Source: Clostridium liquoris (GTDB taxonomy: Bacteria > Bacillota > Clostridia > Clostridiales > Clostridiaceae). From it: a stretch of 64,000 bases of DNA. A program made the translations under genes and the position numbers. The DNA is taken from assembly GCF_002995785.1 (NCBI RefSeq), contig NZ_PVXO01000028.1, positions 16,808 to 80,807 on the forward strand, in the 5' to 3' direction. Every line of letters begins with the position of its first letter. The first letter of the stretch is position 1. The notes below the pieces were generated by a model. It saw nothing but the letters and a program-made list of their open reading frames with translations, ran no database searches and was not told the origin of the DNA. Below are positions 1-9,800 of this stretch, one piece after another.

Positions 1-527
1 ATACTGTAGCAAGGGAGGAATTTGCTGGATATGAGGACAATCTTGCTCACTATGAAGCACTTCTTGAAACAGGTGGCAATATGGAATATTACTTTGGAGG
101 AAGTGGTGTAACTCCTGTTATTCCAGATAGCACCATAGTAGGGGATTTTATAAACAATCCTAATCTTTCAGATAAAGAAAAGGCTCTTGTATCAGCAGCA
201 TATAGGACACCCACTGCAGGTAACGGCTACTGTGCTGCATGGGTAAGTAATGTTTATGTAAATGCAGGTTTCCCAAGACCAGGTGGGAATGCTTGTGATC
301 AGTATTATTGGTACTGTGATAGCAATGATCTTTTAAAGCTTAGACCTGGAATGATGGTAGCAGTACCCTCTCATAATCATACTAAGGCTGGGAAAATTTA
401 TGGTCATGTTGGTATTTATGTTGGAAATGGGATTATAAGAGAGAATATCGGTATTGTAAAAGATACTAAGCTTTCAGATTGGATTGCCTATTATGGTAGT
501 AGTGCAAAGTGGGGATTCCCCTATTAA
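1..527 (+). CDS. C-terminal part of a secreted cell-wall hydrolase (NlpC/P60- or CHAP-like), partial
   Basis: The reading frame is open from base 3, so this is the 3' end of a gene that starts upstream; the ATG at 81 is internal. The visible ~174 residues contain a Cys-peptidase-like pattern: a catalytic-type Cys in GYCAAWVSNVY and a His in YGHVGIYVGNG, as in NlpC/P60 and CHAP domains. In conjugative elements such proteins (CwlT/VirB1-like, often with an N-terminal lysozyme domain) cut peptidoglycan locally so that the secretion channel can be built. The next gene follows after 20 bases, so it belongs to the conjugation operon. I cannot decide between NlpC/P60 and CHAP from this fragment. Confidence 0.7.
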   Translation, partial: TVAREEFAGYEDNLAHYEALLETGGNMEYYFGGSGVTPVIPDSTIVGDFINNPNLSDKEKALVSAAYRTPTAGNGYCAAWVSNVYVNAGFPRPGGNACDQYYWYCDSNDLLKLRPGMMVAVPSHNHTKAGKIYGHVGIYVGNGIIRENIGIVKDTKLSDWIAYYGSSAKWGFPY

Positions 528-547
528 AAGAAGGAGGGTTTAAATGA

Positions 548-820
548 ATGGATAAAAAAACAGAAAATAGATATAAGAAAATAAAAAGGGACCAGAAAAA
601 GCTAAAAGACCAAATTAAAAAAAGTGAAGAAGAATTGGAACTTTTAAGGTTGGAAGAAGAGGAAATAGCTGGTCAAGAGATTATGGCTATATGTTATGAG
701 CAGAAGATTAATCTTTTAGAAGCAGTAAAGGTTTTTATTGAGGCAGAAAAAACAAGAGAAAAGGAAAATAAAGTATTTAAAGAATTTGAAAAGGAGAATT
801 TAACCTATGGAAAAGAATAA
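548..820 (+). CDS. DUF4315-type small coiled-coil ICE protein
   Basis: This 90-residue, very charged protein (mostly Lys and Glu) is predicted almost wholly helical, with a coiled coil over about residues 5-45. Size, composition and place between the hydrolase and the DUF4366 gene match the DUF4315 proteins of Tn1549-like conjugative elements. Function is unknown. The start is chosen by an AAGGAGGG ribosome binding site 8 bases upstream. Its end overlaps the start of the next gene by 14 bases, so the two are probably translationally coupled. Confidence 0.7.
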   Translation: MDKKTENRYKKIKRDQKKLKDQIKKSEEELELLRLEEEEIAGQEIMAICYEQKINLLEAVKVFIEAEKTREKENKVFKEFEKENLTYGKE

Positions 821-1697
821 TAAGAAGAGAAAAGCTATAAAAATATTACTGGCACTTGCAATTACAAGTGTGGTTGGAATAAGTTTCGTGACTACAGTCT
901 TTGCATCAGACACTAGCGGAGAACTTGAAAGAGAGTTTGTAATTGATGTTAATAGTCCTGAATCTACAAAGGATAAGGAAGATAATATCATAGTTGATGT
1001 AAATAAACCTTCATTAAATCCAGCGGAAACAGGAAATGGCTTTGTTGTTGATGTAAATAAGCCTAAAGAGGAATCAACTATACCAAAGGAAAATCCTTAT
1101 GAACCGACAGACCCTAGCAAGGCAAGAGGAACTATTATAGAATCTGTTGGAGCAGATAATAAGGAATATCCAAGAAGGAGTGAGATAGCAGATGTTTTAG
1201 ATGAAGCTAGTGGTGGTCAAATAAAGGAAAGACCAAAGGCTGATGCAAGAGAATACTTTACCTTTCAAACAAAAAGTGGCAAGGTCTTCCATCTGATTAT
1301 CAATCATGATGAGCCTGACTCCAATGTTCAACTCTTAACTGAGGTATCTGAACAAGATTTACTCAATATGATTGAGCAAGATGAGGAAAGAAATGGTAAA
1401 GCTAAAGTCGAGGAAGAACCTAAAAAGGAAGTAGTAAAAAAAGAAGAACCTGAAAAAGAGGAACCTGAGAAGGAAGATTCTAAGGGTTCTTTTTTAATTG
1501 TCCTACTTATCATAGCGGTAGTAGGTGGAGCAGGATATTACTTTAAGGTTGTAAAGGCTAATGAAGATGGATTTGATGATTTTGAAGATGATGAAATCCC
1601 AAATGATGATGATTTTTTCAGCAGTAGTGATGAAGAAGAAAGTAATGAAGAAGTAGAAGATGAAGATACTGAATATACAAAGGAGGATTTGATTTAA
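807..1697 (+). CDS. DUF4366-type membrane protein (CD1107-like mobile element protein)
   Basis: 296 residues. An N-terminal hydrophobic stretch (about 10-32, followed by ASDTSG) looks like a signal peptide. A central extracellular part contains a repeated (V/I)DVN(S/K)P motif (three copies within residues 45-90) and a conserved globular section around 105-190. A Lys/Glu linker, a second membrane segment (about 228-249) and a strongly acidic cytoplasmic tail follow. This layout matches DUF4366 proteins found in the conjugation modules of clostridial elements; a role at the mating channel is inferred from position only. Its stop overlaps the start of the following VWA gene (TAATG). Confidence 0.7.
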   Translation: MEKNNKKRKAIKILLALAITSVVGISFVTTVFASDTSGELEREFVIDVNSPESTKDKEDNIIVDVNKPSLNPAETGNGFVVDVNKPKEESTIPKENPYEPTDPSKARGTIIESVGADNKEYPRRSEIADVLDEASGGQIKERPKADAREYFTFQTKSGKVFHLIINHDEPDSNVQLLTEVSEQDLLNMIEQDEERNGKAKVEEEPKKEVVKKEEPEKEEPEKEDSKGSFLIVLLIIAVVGGAGYYFKVVKANEDGFDDFEDDEIPNDDDFFSSSDEEESNEEVEDEDTEYTKEDLI

Positions 1698-4015
1698 TGG
1701 GTAAAAAAACTGGATTATTTAAAAAAATTTTAGCAGGAATGCTTAGCTTTACTATAATGTGCGGGGTAGTGACTCCTGTATCGGCAAGTGAGAAAAAAGA
1801 TAAGACAAGTTATGATGTGGATATGGTTATTGTAGTTGACATTTCAGGTTCAATGAGTGGAACTAAAATGACAAAGGCTAAAAAGTCAGCCAAAGATATG
1901 GCAGAGTCTATATGGAAGGAACAAGAAACCTATAATATCAATACAAATATTGCACTTATTAGCTTTGAGTCTAATGTAATCCATCATAAAAATGATGGGG
2001 TAGACTTCTTCCAGAAAAAAGATAAGAACAAGCTATTTAGTGTTATTGATGGGCTAGCTGCAAAAAATATGACCTTTACACAAGGAGGTCTTCATGAAGC
2101 AAGAATGATATTTAAAAACTCAACTGGAGATAAAAAAATCATAGTCCTTCTTTCAGATGGAGAAGCAAATCGTATCTATGAGCCAAAGGTTGACCTTGAT
2201 GATTATATGAACAATAACAAAAGGGTTCCTGAGGGAAGTTTCTATTATGATAAGGCAGGACAAGATACTAATACCAGTAAGGGTAAGTTTTGTGCCTTAG
2301 CAGAAGCTAACCTTGCAAAAAGTGATAATATTGATGTACTTGATATTTACACAGTAGCTGTTGATTGTAATGAGCAAGCAAAAGAGTTTTTAAAAGAAGT
2401 AGCAAGTGGAGATGATAAATTTAAGGATTCAGATACAGGTGACCTAGAAGATACCTTCAAGGATCTAACTGATGAAATAAAGGATAAGATAGAAAAAGAA
2501 AAATTAGAAAAAGAACTTGAAGACCTTAATAACAAGATTGATGAATTGGATAAGGAGAAAGCAGAACTTGAAAAAGAGTTTGCTGAGGAAAGAGAGCAGG
2601 CAGCTAAGGATAAGGAAGAGCTTAATAAAGAAATTAATGACTTAAAAGACAAAACCGATGAACTTGAAAAAGCTAAGGATAAATTAGAACAAGAACTGGC
2701 TGATGAGAAAGAAAAAACAGAAGAAGATAAGAAGGCTCTTGAAAAAGAGATAGAAGATCTTAATCAAAAAACTGACGAGTTAAATGAAGCCAAAGAAAGT
2801 CTAGAAAAAGAATTGGAAGATACAATTAATAAGATGGAGGAAGATAAAAAAGAACTTGAGAAAGAAATCTCAGAATTAGATAAGAATATTGAAGATTTAA
2901 GGAAGGAAAAGGATTCAGTAGAAGAAGAACTTAATAAGAAAATTGAAGAACTTGAGGATAAACTTAATCAGGAAAAGGCTGAGCATGAGAAGGACAAGGA
3001 AGAACTTGATAACAAGATTTCTGACCTTAATGATAAGCTAGACCAACTAGATAAGGAAAAAACAGAAATTGAAAATCAACTTGAAAAAGAAAAAGGGGAA
3101 TCTAAAGCAGAAAGAGATCAATTAAAAGAAAATATTGATGACTTAGATAAGAAAATTGATGAAATAAATAAAGAAAAGGCAGAACTTGAAAAAGAACTAG
3201 CTGATGAAAAGAATAAGACAAAGGAGGAAAGGGAAAAACTTAAGGAAGAAATTGAGGAACTAAACAAGGGTTTGGATTCAATAAATAAAGAAAAAGAAAG
3301 GCTTGAAGACAAGCTAAATCAACTAATAGAAGATTTTGATAAGAAGGTAGAGAAACTAGAAGATGAAATTGATAAACTTTCTAAAGATAAGGATACACTT
3401 GAAGCAGATTTAAGAAAAGAAATGGAGAAGATGAATGAAGAGATAGAAGCTTTGAAAAAGGCGAAAGAAGAGATGAAAAAGGGGCTAGAAAATCAAAAAA
3501 ATCAATCAAGTAAGGATAAAGAAAAATTAAATGATGAAATAAATAAACTTGATGATAAGATTTCTAACCTTAACAAAGAAAAGGATAGACTTGAAAAAGA
3601 CAACGAGAAATATAAAGAGAAATTTGAAAATCTTGAAGATGATGTAAGGGATTTAAGAGAAAATCTTGAAAGAGAGAAGGACAAAAATAATCTTAAAGAC
3701 ATGAATCTTCCAGAAGGTGTTAAGGTCAATCAATGGTATCCTGAAAAATTTGTAACTTTGCCTGATAAGAAAACTTATGATGATGGTGAAGATATTGATA
3801 TGAATGGTATGAAGATGAGATTTACTCGTGTAATAAAGAGTAATGGAAAGTATATAAGAGAAACAGAAGATGTTTATTATAGAGATTTCAAGAATAATTA
3901 TAGGGGTTGGGAGTTCAATTTAAAAACAAAGACTGCAAAATATGATGGGTCAACAAATGGAAAGATGAAAATAGTATTTACATTTTCACTTAAAAAACCT
4001 GACCAGTCCTGGTAA
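1697..4015 (+). CDS. Secreted VWA-domain protein with a very long coiled coil
   Basis: 772 residues. A signal peptide (about 1-30, ending VSA) precedes a von Willebrand A domain (about 38-250) with an intact metal-ion adhesion site DISGSMS (Asp48, Ser50, Ser52). Residues ~260-680 are an almost uninterrupted heptad coiled coil rich in Lys, Glu and Leu. A small C-terminal domain (~690-772) with several Trp and Tyr follows. There is no LPXTG motif or C-terminal membrane helix, so the protein is secreted or held by other contacts. VWA domains usually mediate protein binding; with a 400-residue rod this could act as a mating-pair adhesin or spacer. That function is inference from context at the end of the conjugation operon. 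Confidence 0.75.
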   Translation: MGKKTGLFKKILAGMLSFTIMCGVVTPVSASEKKDKTSYDVDMVIVVDISGSMSGTKMTKAKKSAKDMAESIWKEQETYNINTNIALISFESNVIHHKNDGVDFFQKKDKNKLFSVIDGLAAKNMTFTQGGLHEARMIFKNSTGDKKIIVLLSDGEANRIYEPKVDLDDYMNNNKRVPEGSFYYDKAGQDTNTSKGKFCALAEANLAKSDNIDVLDIYTVAVDCNEQAKEFLKEVASGDDKFKDSDTGDLEDTFKDLTDEIKDKIEKEKLEKELEDLNNKIDELDKEKAELEKEFAEEREQAAKDKEELNKEINDLKDKTDELEKAKDKLEQELADEKEKTEEDKKALEKEIEDLNQKTDELNEAKESLEKELEDTINKMEEDKKELEKEISELDKNIEDLRKEKDSVEEELNKKIEELEDKLNQEKAEHEKDKEELDNKISDLNDKLDQLDKEKTEIENQLEKEKGESKAERDQLKENIDDLDKKIDEINKEKAELEKELADEKNKTKEEREKLKEEIEELNKGLDSINKEKERLEDKLNQLIEDFDKKVEKLEDEIDKLSKDKDTLEADLRKEMEKMNEEIEALKKAKEEMKKGLENQKNQSSKDKEKLNDEINKLDDKISNLNKEKDRLEKDNEKYKEKFENLEDDVRDLRENLEREKDKNNLKDMNLPEGVKVNQWYPEKFVTLPDKKTYDDGEDIDMNGMKMRFTRVIKSNGKYIRETEDVYYRDFKNNYRGWEFNLKTKTAKYDGSTNGKMKIVFTFSLKKPDQSW

Positions 4016-4037
4016 AAAGAAAAAGTAAATAGATGAA

Positions 4038-4083
4038 TAATGGCGGCTTGGATAAGTATAAAATCTGAGCCGCTATTTTTTTG
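4038..4083 (+). terminator. Rho-independent terminator after the VWA gene
   Basis: A 10-bp stem (AATGGCGGCT paired with AGCCGCTATT, one G-U pair) is followed by a run of T. It separates the conjugation operon from topB. Confidence 0.8.
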
Positions 4084-4109
4084 TCCAAAAAAGAAATGGA
4101 GGAAGTAAA

Positions 4110-5807
4110 TTGAAATTAGTAATAGCAGAAAAACCAAGTGTAGCAATGAGTATTGCCAAGGTCATAGGTGCAAATTCAAGAAAAGATGGATACGTTGAAG
4201 GAAATAATTATATTGTAAGTTGGTGCGTAGGACATCTTGTTAGGATGAGCAATCCAGAAAGTTATGATGAAAGGTATAAAAAATGGAATATAGCAGATCT
4301 TCCTATATTTCCTGATAATTATAAATATGAAGTTTCAAAATATACCAAGAAGCAGTATGACATTTTAAAAAGGTTGTTATTAGATAAGGGAGTTGTTGAG
4401 GTTATAAATGCCTGTGATGCAGCAAGAGAGGGAGAACTTATCTTTAGGCTTGTTTATAATCAGGCGAGGTGTAAAAAGCCTATAAAAAGACTTTGGATTT
4501 CATCAATGGAAGATAAGGCTATAAAGGAAGGTTTCAATAATCTTAAAGATGGAATAGAATATGAAAATTTATATAGGTCTGCACTAGCAAGAGGGCAGGC
4601 TGATTGGCTAGTAGGAATGAACCTTTCTAGATATTATTCTTGTCTTCATAATAATAACTATTCAGTAGGTAGGGTACAAACACCGACACTTGCAATGGTT
4701 GTAGATAGAGATAAAGCAATAAGGAATTTTGAAAAAGAAAAGTATTTTACAGTCCAGATAGATGCTAACAATATGAAACTAGAAACATCAAGGATTGATG
4801 AAAAAGAGAAAGCTGATAAGTTACTTTCATCTATTCCTGGGATTATTGAGATAAAGGAAATAGAGAAGAAGAGAAAAATTACTAGACCTGATAGGCTTTT
4901 TGATTTAACAACACTTCAAAGAGAATGTAATAAGTATTTTGGATATAGTGCAAAACAGACTTTAGATTATGCACAAAGTTTATATGAAAAGAAACTTATA
5001 ACCTATCCAAGGACAGATAGTAGGTTTCTTACAGATGATATGGTTGATAATGTTAAAAGCTATGTAGATTCCTTTGGTAATGACTTTGATGAGAAGAACT
5101 TTAAGAGTATTTTTGATTCCAAGAAGGTCGAAGATCACCATGCCGTAATTCCGACAAGTGCTTCCCTTGATTTTGATACTACAAGTTTACAAGGCTCAGA
5201 AGAAAAAGTATTTGAACTTATAAAAGCAAAGCTTTTAGCAGCAAGATCAGAAAATCTTATTACTGAAAACACTAGGCTTATATGTGGTGTAAAAGGCTAT
5301 GAATTTACAACTACAGGAACAGTTGTAATTGATGAGGGATATACAAAATATCTTACTCCTTATATAAAGAAGAAAGAAGATAAGGTTCTTCCTAAGCTAG
5401 ATAAAGGCGACAAGCTTAAGGTAGAGAGTAAGAAAATAAATGAGAAATATACTAATCCACCTAAGCCCTATACAGAAGACACCTTGCTTAAGGCTATGGA
5501 ACTTGCTGGAAGTGAAGCAAGGCAAGATGTGGAGGTAGAACGTAAAGGACTTGGGACTCCAGCAACAAGGGCTGGGATACTTGAAAACCTAATTAATAAG
5601 GAACTTATAAAAAGAGATGAAAGGAAACTTATTTCAACAGAGAAGGGGGAGCAGTTAGTATCCTTAGTAGCAGACTTCCTTAGAAATCCAAATACAACAG
5701 TAGATTGGGAAGTGAAACTTTATGAAATCTCAGAGGGAAAAGCTGATTTAAAGGATTTTATAGGAGATGTAGAAAAAAGAATAAGGGAAGTTATTTCACA
5801 AAAATGA
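4110..5807 (+). CDS. topB: DNA topoisomerase III (type IA), ICE-encoded
   Basis: 565 residues. The N-terminal TOPRIM domain shows IAEKPSVA at the start and CDAAREGELI around residue 98. The type IA core carries the active-site Tyr in TYPRTDSRF (about residue 298), and EDTLLKAMELAG and GLGTPATRA later are typical of topoisomerase III. The zinc-binding tail is absent, as is usual for plasmid and ICE copies. It probably resolves single-strand linkages during conjugative replication. The start codon is TTG, supported by GGAGGAAG just upstream. The final bases overlap the next gene (ATGA), indicating coupled translation. Confidence 0.93.
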   Translation: MKLVIAEKPSVAMSIAKVIGANSRKDGYVEGNNYIVSWCVGHLVRMSNPESYDERYKKWNIADLPIFPDNYKYEVSKYTKKQYDILKRLLLDKGVVEVINACDAAREGELIFRLVYNQARCKKPIKRLWISSMEDKAIKEGFNNLKDGIEYENLYRSALARGQADWLVGMNLSRYYSCLHNNNYSVGRVQTPTLAMVVDRDKAIRNFEKEKYFTVQIDANNMKLETSRIDEKEKADKLLSSIPGIIEIKEIEKKRKITRPDRLFDLTTLQRECNKYFGYSAKQTLDYAQSLYEKKLITYPRTDSRFLTDDMVDNVKSYVDSFGNDFDEKNFKSIFDSKKVEDHHAVIPTSASLDFDTTSLQGSEEKVFELIKAKLLAARSENLITENTRLICGVKGYEFTTTGTVVIDEGYTKYLTPYIKKKEDKVLPKLDKGDKLKVESKKINEKYTNPPKPYTEDTLLKAMELAGSEARQDVEVERKGLGTPATRAGILENLINKELIKRDERKLISTEKGEQLVSLVADFLRNPNTTVDWEVKLYEISEGKADLKDFIGDVEKRIREVISQK

Positions 5808-6760
5808 AAGTGGTAGAGCTTTTCGGTGGTATAGGTGCTATAAGGAAGGCTTATATCAATAGTAAAATTCCCTTTGAGATAGTAGATTATGTTGAAATAG
5901 ATAGAAACTGTGTTAAAAGTTATAATGCACTTTTCAATGAAAATTATGAGCCACTAAGCGTATGCAATTATAGTCTTCCAGATAAAAAAATTGATTTACT
6001 AATGCATGGTAGTCCCTGCCAGGATTTTTCTAGGGTAGGAGAAAAACTTGGTGGGAAAAAAGGAAGTGGAACAAGGAGCAGTCTATTATTTGAAACAATA
6101 AGGATAATAGAGGAAAGACAAGACAAGCCTAGATGGGTAATATGGGAAAATGTTAAGGGAGTTCTTGATAGAAAAATGAGAGCTTCCTTTTTTTATTATC
6201 TTGAAGAAATGGAAAGGCTAGGTTATGAAACAAAATATGAGATTCTTAATTCAATAAATTTTGGGATACCACAAAAAAGAGAAAGGATTTTTGCTATTAG
6301 CTATCTAGGCAAAAATCCTTTTAAATTTGAAAACCTAAAACACAAGGAAACCAAACATTTATCAGATTTCCTTGAAAAGGATGTAATGAAGACTTATGGA
6401 GATATATTTTTAGTCAAGCAGCCTTCAATGTTAAAAATACTCTATGATCCAGAATATAAGCCAAAATTTCAAGGAAGACTTCAAGTAATAGAAGACTTTT
6501 GCTACACCATATCTACTAAGCAAGTAAGAGTCCCTAACTCTGGAATACTTGCTATAGGTGATAACAGGTATAGATATCTTACTGAAAGAGAATGTTTTAG
6601 GTTGATGGGATTTGATGATAGTGATTTTGATAAGCTTATTAAGATTTTTCCAAGAAGAAAAAACTGTATGTCAAGTATTCTATATAAACAGGCAGGCAAC
6701 AGTATAGTGGTTAATGTCCTTGAAGAGATAGTAAAGGAGATTCAAAACTGTAGCTTATAA
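5804..6760 (+). CDS. Orphan DNA (cytosine-5) methyltransferase of the ICE
   Basis: 318 residues with C5-methyltransferase motifs in normal order: motif I ELFGGIGAIRKA at the start, motif IV GSPCQDFS with the catalytic Cys (about residue 73), motif VI ENVKG, motif VIII PQKRERIFA, a short target-recognition region, and motif X QAGNSIVVNVL near the end. No endonuclease gene lies next to it, so it is an orphan enzyme. The usual proposed role of such ICE-borne enzymes is to protect the incoming element from host restriction. It overlaps topB by 4 bases and is transcribed with it. Confidence 0.9.
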   Translation: MKVVELFGGIGAIRKAYINSKIPFEIVDYVEIDRNCVKSYNALFNENYEPLSVCNYSLPDKKIDLLMHGSPCQDFSRVGEKLGGKKGSGTRSSLLFETIRIIEERQDKPRWVIWENVKGVLDRKMRASFFYYLEEMERLGYETKYEILNSINFGIPQKRERIFAISYLGKNPFKFENLKHKETKHLSDFLEKDVMKTYGDIFLVKQPSMLKILYDPEYKPKFQGRLQVIEDFCYTISTKQVRVPNSGILAIGDNRYRYLTERECFRLMGFDDSDFDKLIKIFPRRKNCMSSILYKQAGNSIVVNVLEEIVKEIQNCSL

Positions 6761-6825
6761 GTTTATAAAGATGGGTGATGGAGTAAAATCCATAACCCTT
6801 TAATTATGCAAGGAGGAGAAAAAGC

Positions 6826-9800
6826 ATGAGAATAAATGATTTTGAACATTTAATTCAAGAAATCAAGGCAAAGGCTCTCTCTAGTAGTGATGAATATATT
6901 TCACTTATGAGAACCGTTGGAAATAATTATAAATATGATTTTACTAGTCAGCTTAGTATCTATGATAAGAATACTAGTGCAAGAGCCTGTGGAGAATTTG
7001 ATTTTTGGAGAAGGAAATTTAATAGAACTGTAAAGCGTGGCGAAAGAGGAATCCCCATATATAAGAATTATGGAGAATATGGCAAAGTAACCTACATCTT
7101 TGATCTCAGCCAAACAGTATCAATGACAAGAGCTACAAATCAAGTAGAATTATGGGAATTAACCAATGGGGAAGATAGCCTAAGGGGAGTTTTAGGATTT
7201 GATGGAGCTTTTAGTGAAGATGAAATGAAGAATATGACAATAGATGAAATTCTTGAAAATATTGCATATACAGAAGTAATCAACAAGGGTAACTATCTTT
7301 TAAATGAACTTAAGATAGCTCCTAATTATAGAAAGATCTTCAATGATTTTCTTACAGAGTCCTTTAAAATAGGATATGCTGCAAGGCTTGATATAAATTA
7401 TGAAGCTGATAGAAATAAGATTAATGATATCCTTGGAAGTCTTGATGAAATTTCACTAACAATAGTAGGTAATGAGCTAAATTTAATGGTGGCAAACATC
7501 CTTGAAAGAACAGTAGCTATAGATAAAGATATTGATAAAAATAAGGTGCTGACAAAAGGAGCAATTGAGCGGTACAATGAAAATAGAGAAATAACAGATA
7601 AGGAAGAAAAAATAGGAGGGATAGATGATGAGTTTCGAGGAAATGTTGGAAGAATATCTGATGGAAGAGAAGGTAGAGAACGAGTATCAGATGATATTTG
7701 GGGAATGCGAGACATCGGAAGAGATAACCTTGAAGATGAAGGAAGTAACAGAGAAAGTTCTAATGAAGGATCAGACACACCTGACTCACAGATTCGCCCA
7801 GGCGAGACTGAACTTCATGGTAGAGGAGAAAGAGAGATTATTCCAAGAGATGTTCCTGGAGAAAAGCCTTATGAAGCATCTTCTAGAAGTGGAAGAGATA
7901 GCCAAGAGGTTCATAGAGATGGAGAAACCGAGGATGATGGAAAGCTTTGGACTGACAGAGGAACTGAAGGCAGAAGATTGGATGAAGTGGACAGGACTCA
8001 TGGAGAACCTGAATCACGAGTTAAGGGAGATGGCAATGAAGGAGTACGTTTACAATTAGATGAAGGAATAAGCATAGATGAGGACCAGGGAGTAGATGAT
8101 GAATCTGCTTCCTTTTTTGTTCCAGAATACTATTCAAAAGTTAATCCTCAAGAACTTATGAATGAAGCAATATTAGAAAATGTTCCTAGACTAGGAGAAA
8201 CTGAAGAAATATCTGCAGCAGATAAAACAGTTCATGTAGCATATATTATTCCATTTAGAAGTAATTGGACCTGGTATTTGACAGAGTATGATCCTGAAAC
8301 AGAAGATGCTTATGGTCTTGTAGCAGGTCTTGAACCAGAATGGGGCTACTTTAATCTTAAGGAACTAAGGGAAATTGGAGCAGAAAGACTTGTTCTTGAA
8401 GATTTTCCTAAAACATTTAAGGAATTAAGGGATAGTGAAGTTAAAAAACAATTAAGCGAAGAAGAAATTCATAGAGTATTCTTTGGAGAACTTGATGATT
8501 TTACAAGAAATGAAGTTTCACAAGAGGTAGACCCAGAAATTCTTTTTATGCAAGGGGAAGAACAAATAGATGAAGAACTTATTGCAGCTAAAGTAGGTAC
8601 AGAATTTATTATAATTCCAAAAAGCAATCTTAATCATATAGAACTTGATAAAGATGAAAGACAGGTTTTAGTTGATAGTGTAGAATATCAACTTTATAAG
8701 GGTAAAAACTTTGAAGACTCAAGAGAAATAGAGATTTTTATGGATGAAGAAGGTTATAAAACCTATAAAATAAATGATTATCTTATAGATTTAAAAGACC
8801 AAGAGTTAAATAGAGTGCCTATTGCTAGGGATGATGTTATAAAAATGTGGGACAATCCTTTTATTATTACAAGTGTAAGAGAAGATATGCTTCTTATAGA
8901 AATGCTTCCTTATGAATTGAAAGAAGAATATATTATTGATGCAAGACAGGTAAGAAGGCTTCAATTTGAAAGCATAGATGAATTTAATGAGTTTATTTAT
9001 ACTACTGAACTTTATGACTTTGATGAAGAAAAAGCTAAAGAAGATGAACAAATGACTTTTTCTTTTGGAGGTTTTGAAGATATAGAAGATAGACAACAAG
9101 ATGAGAGAGAAACTCCTAGGATTGAAAACTTTGTTATTACTGATGAAATTATTCCTGAAAGCCTTCCACCACAAGAAAGGCTGGAGAATAATATTAATGC
9201 TATAAAAGTCCTTAAAATTTTGGAAAAAGAAAATAGGGAAGCAAATAGAGAAGAACAAGAAATTCTTGCTAAGTATGTAGGCTGGGGTGGTCTATCAGAG
9301 GTATTTGATGAAAGTAAAACAGGACAATGGGAAAGGGCAAGAAACTTTCTTAAAGAAAACCTTAGTCCAAGTGAATATGAGGACTGTGAAGAATCTACAC
9401 TTACAGCTTTTTATACTCCTAAAACAGTTATTGATGGAATCTATCAAGCACTTGAAAACATGGGATTTGAAAATGGGAATATACTTGAGCCTTCATGTGG
9501 AGTTGGTAGCTTTATGGGAAGCCTTCCAGAAAGCATGAAGAAATCAAAGGTTTATGGTGTAGAGCTTGATAGTATATCAGGCAATATAGCAAGAAAATTA
9601 TATCCCGAAAACAATGTACAGGTTAAGGGATTTGAGGAAACCTCATTTTCCAATAATTTTTTTGATGTGGCAATTGGCAATGTTCCATTTGGAGAATTTA
9701 AAGTAAATGATAGATTATATGACAAGAACAACTTTTTAATTCATGACTATTTCTTTGCTAAATCAATAGACAAGGTAAGAAGTGGTGGAGTAATTGCATT

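Noticed and set aside
2480..3680. Repetitive sequence in the VWA gene as a possible DNA repeat array
   Set aside because: Similarity is at the level of heptad codons for a coiled coil; no exact tandem unit or CRISPR-like spacing.
2347..3729. Several Ser/Leu-rich frames on the minus strand inside the VWA gene
   Set aside because: Mirror of the coiled-coil coding sequence (Leu/Lys/Glu codons read backwards); no ribosome binding sites.
7625..8059. A 144-codon open frame overlapping the giant helicase gene in another frame
   Set aside because: It lies in the Glu/Arg-rich linker, where GAA/AGA repeats keep other frames open; no ribosome binding site or recognisable protein.
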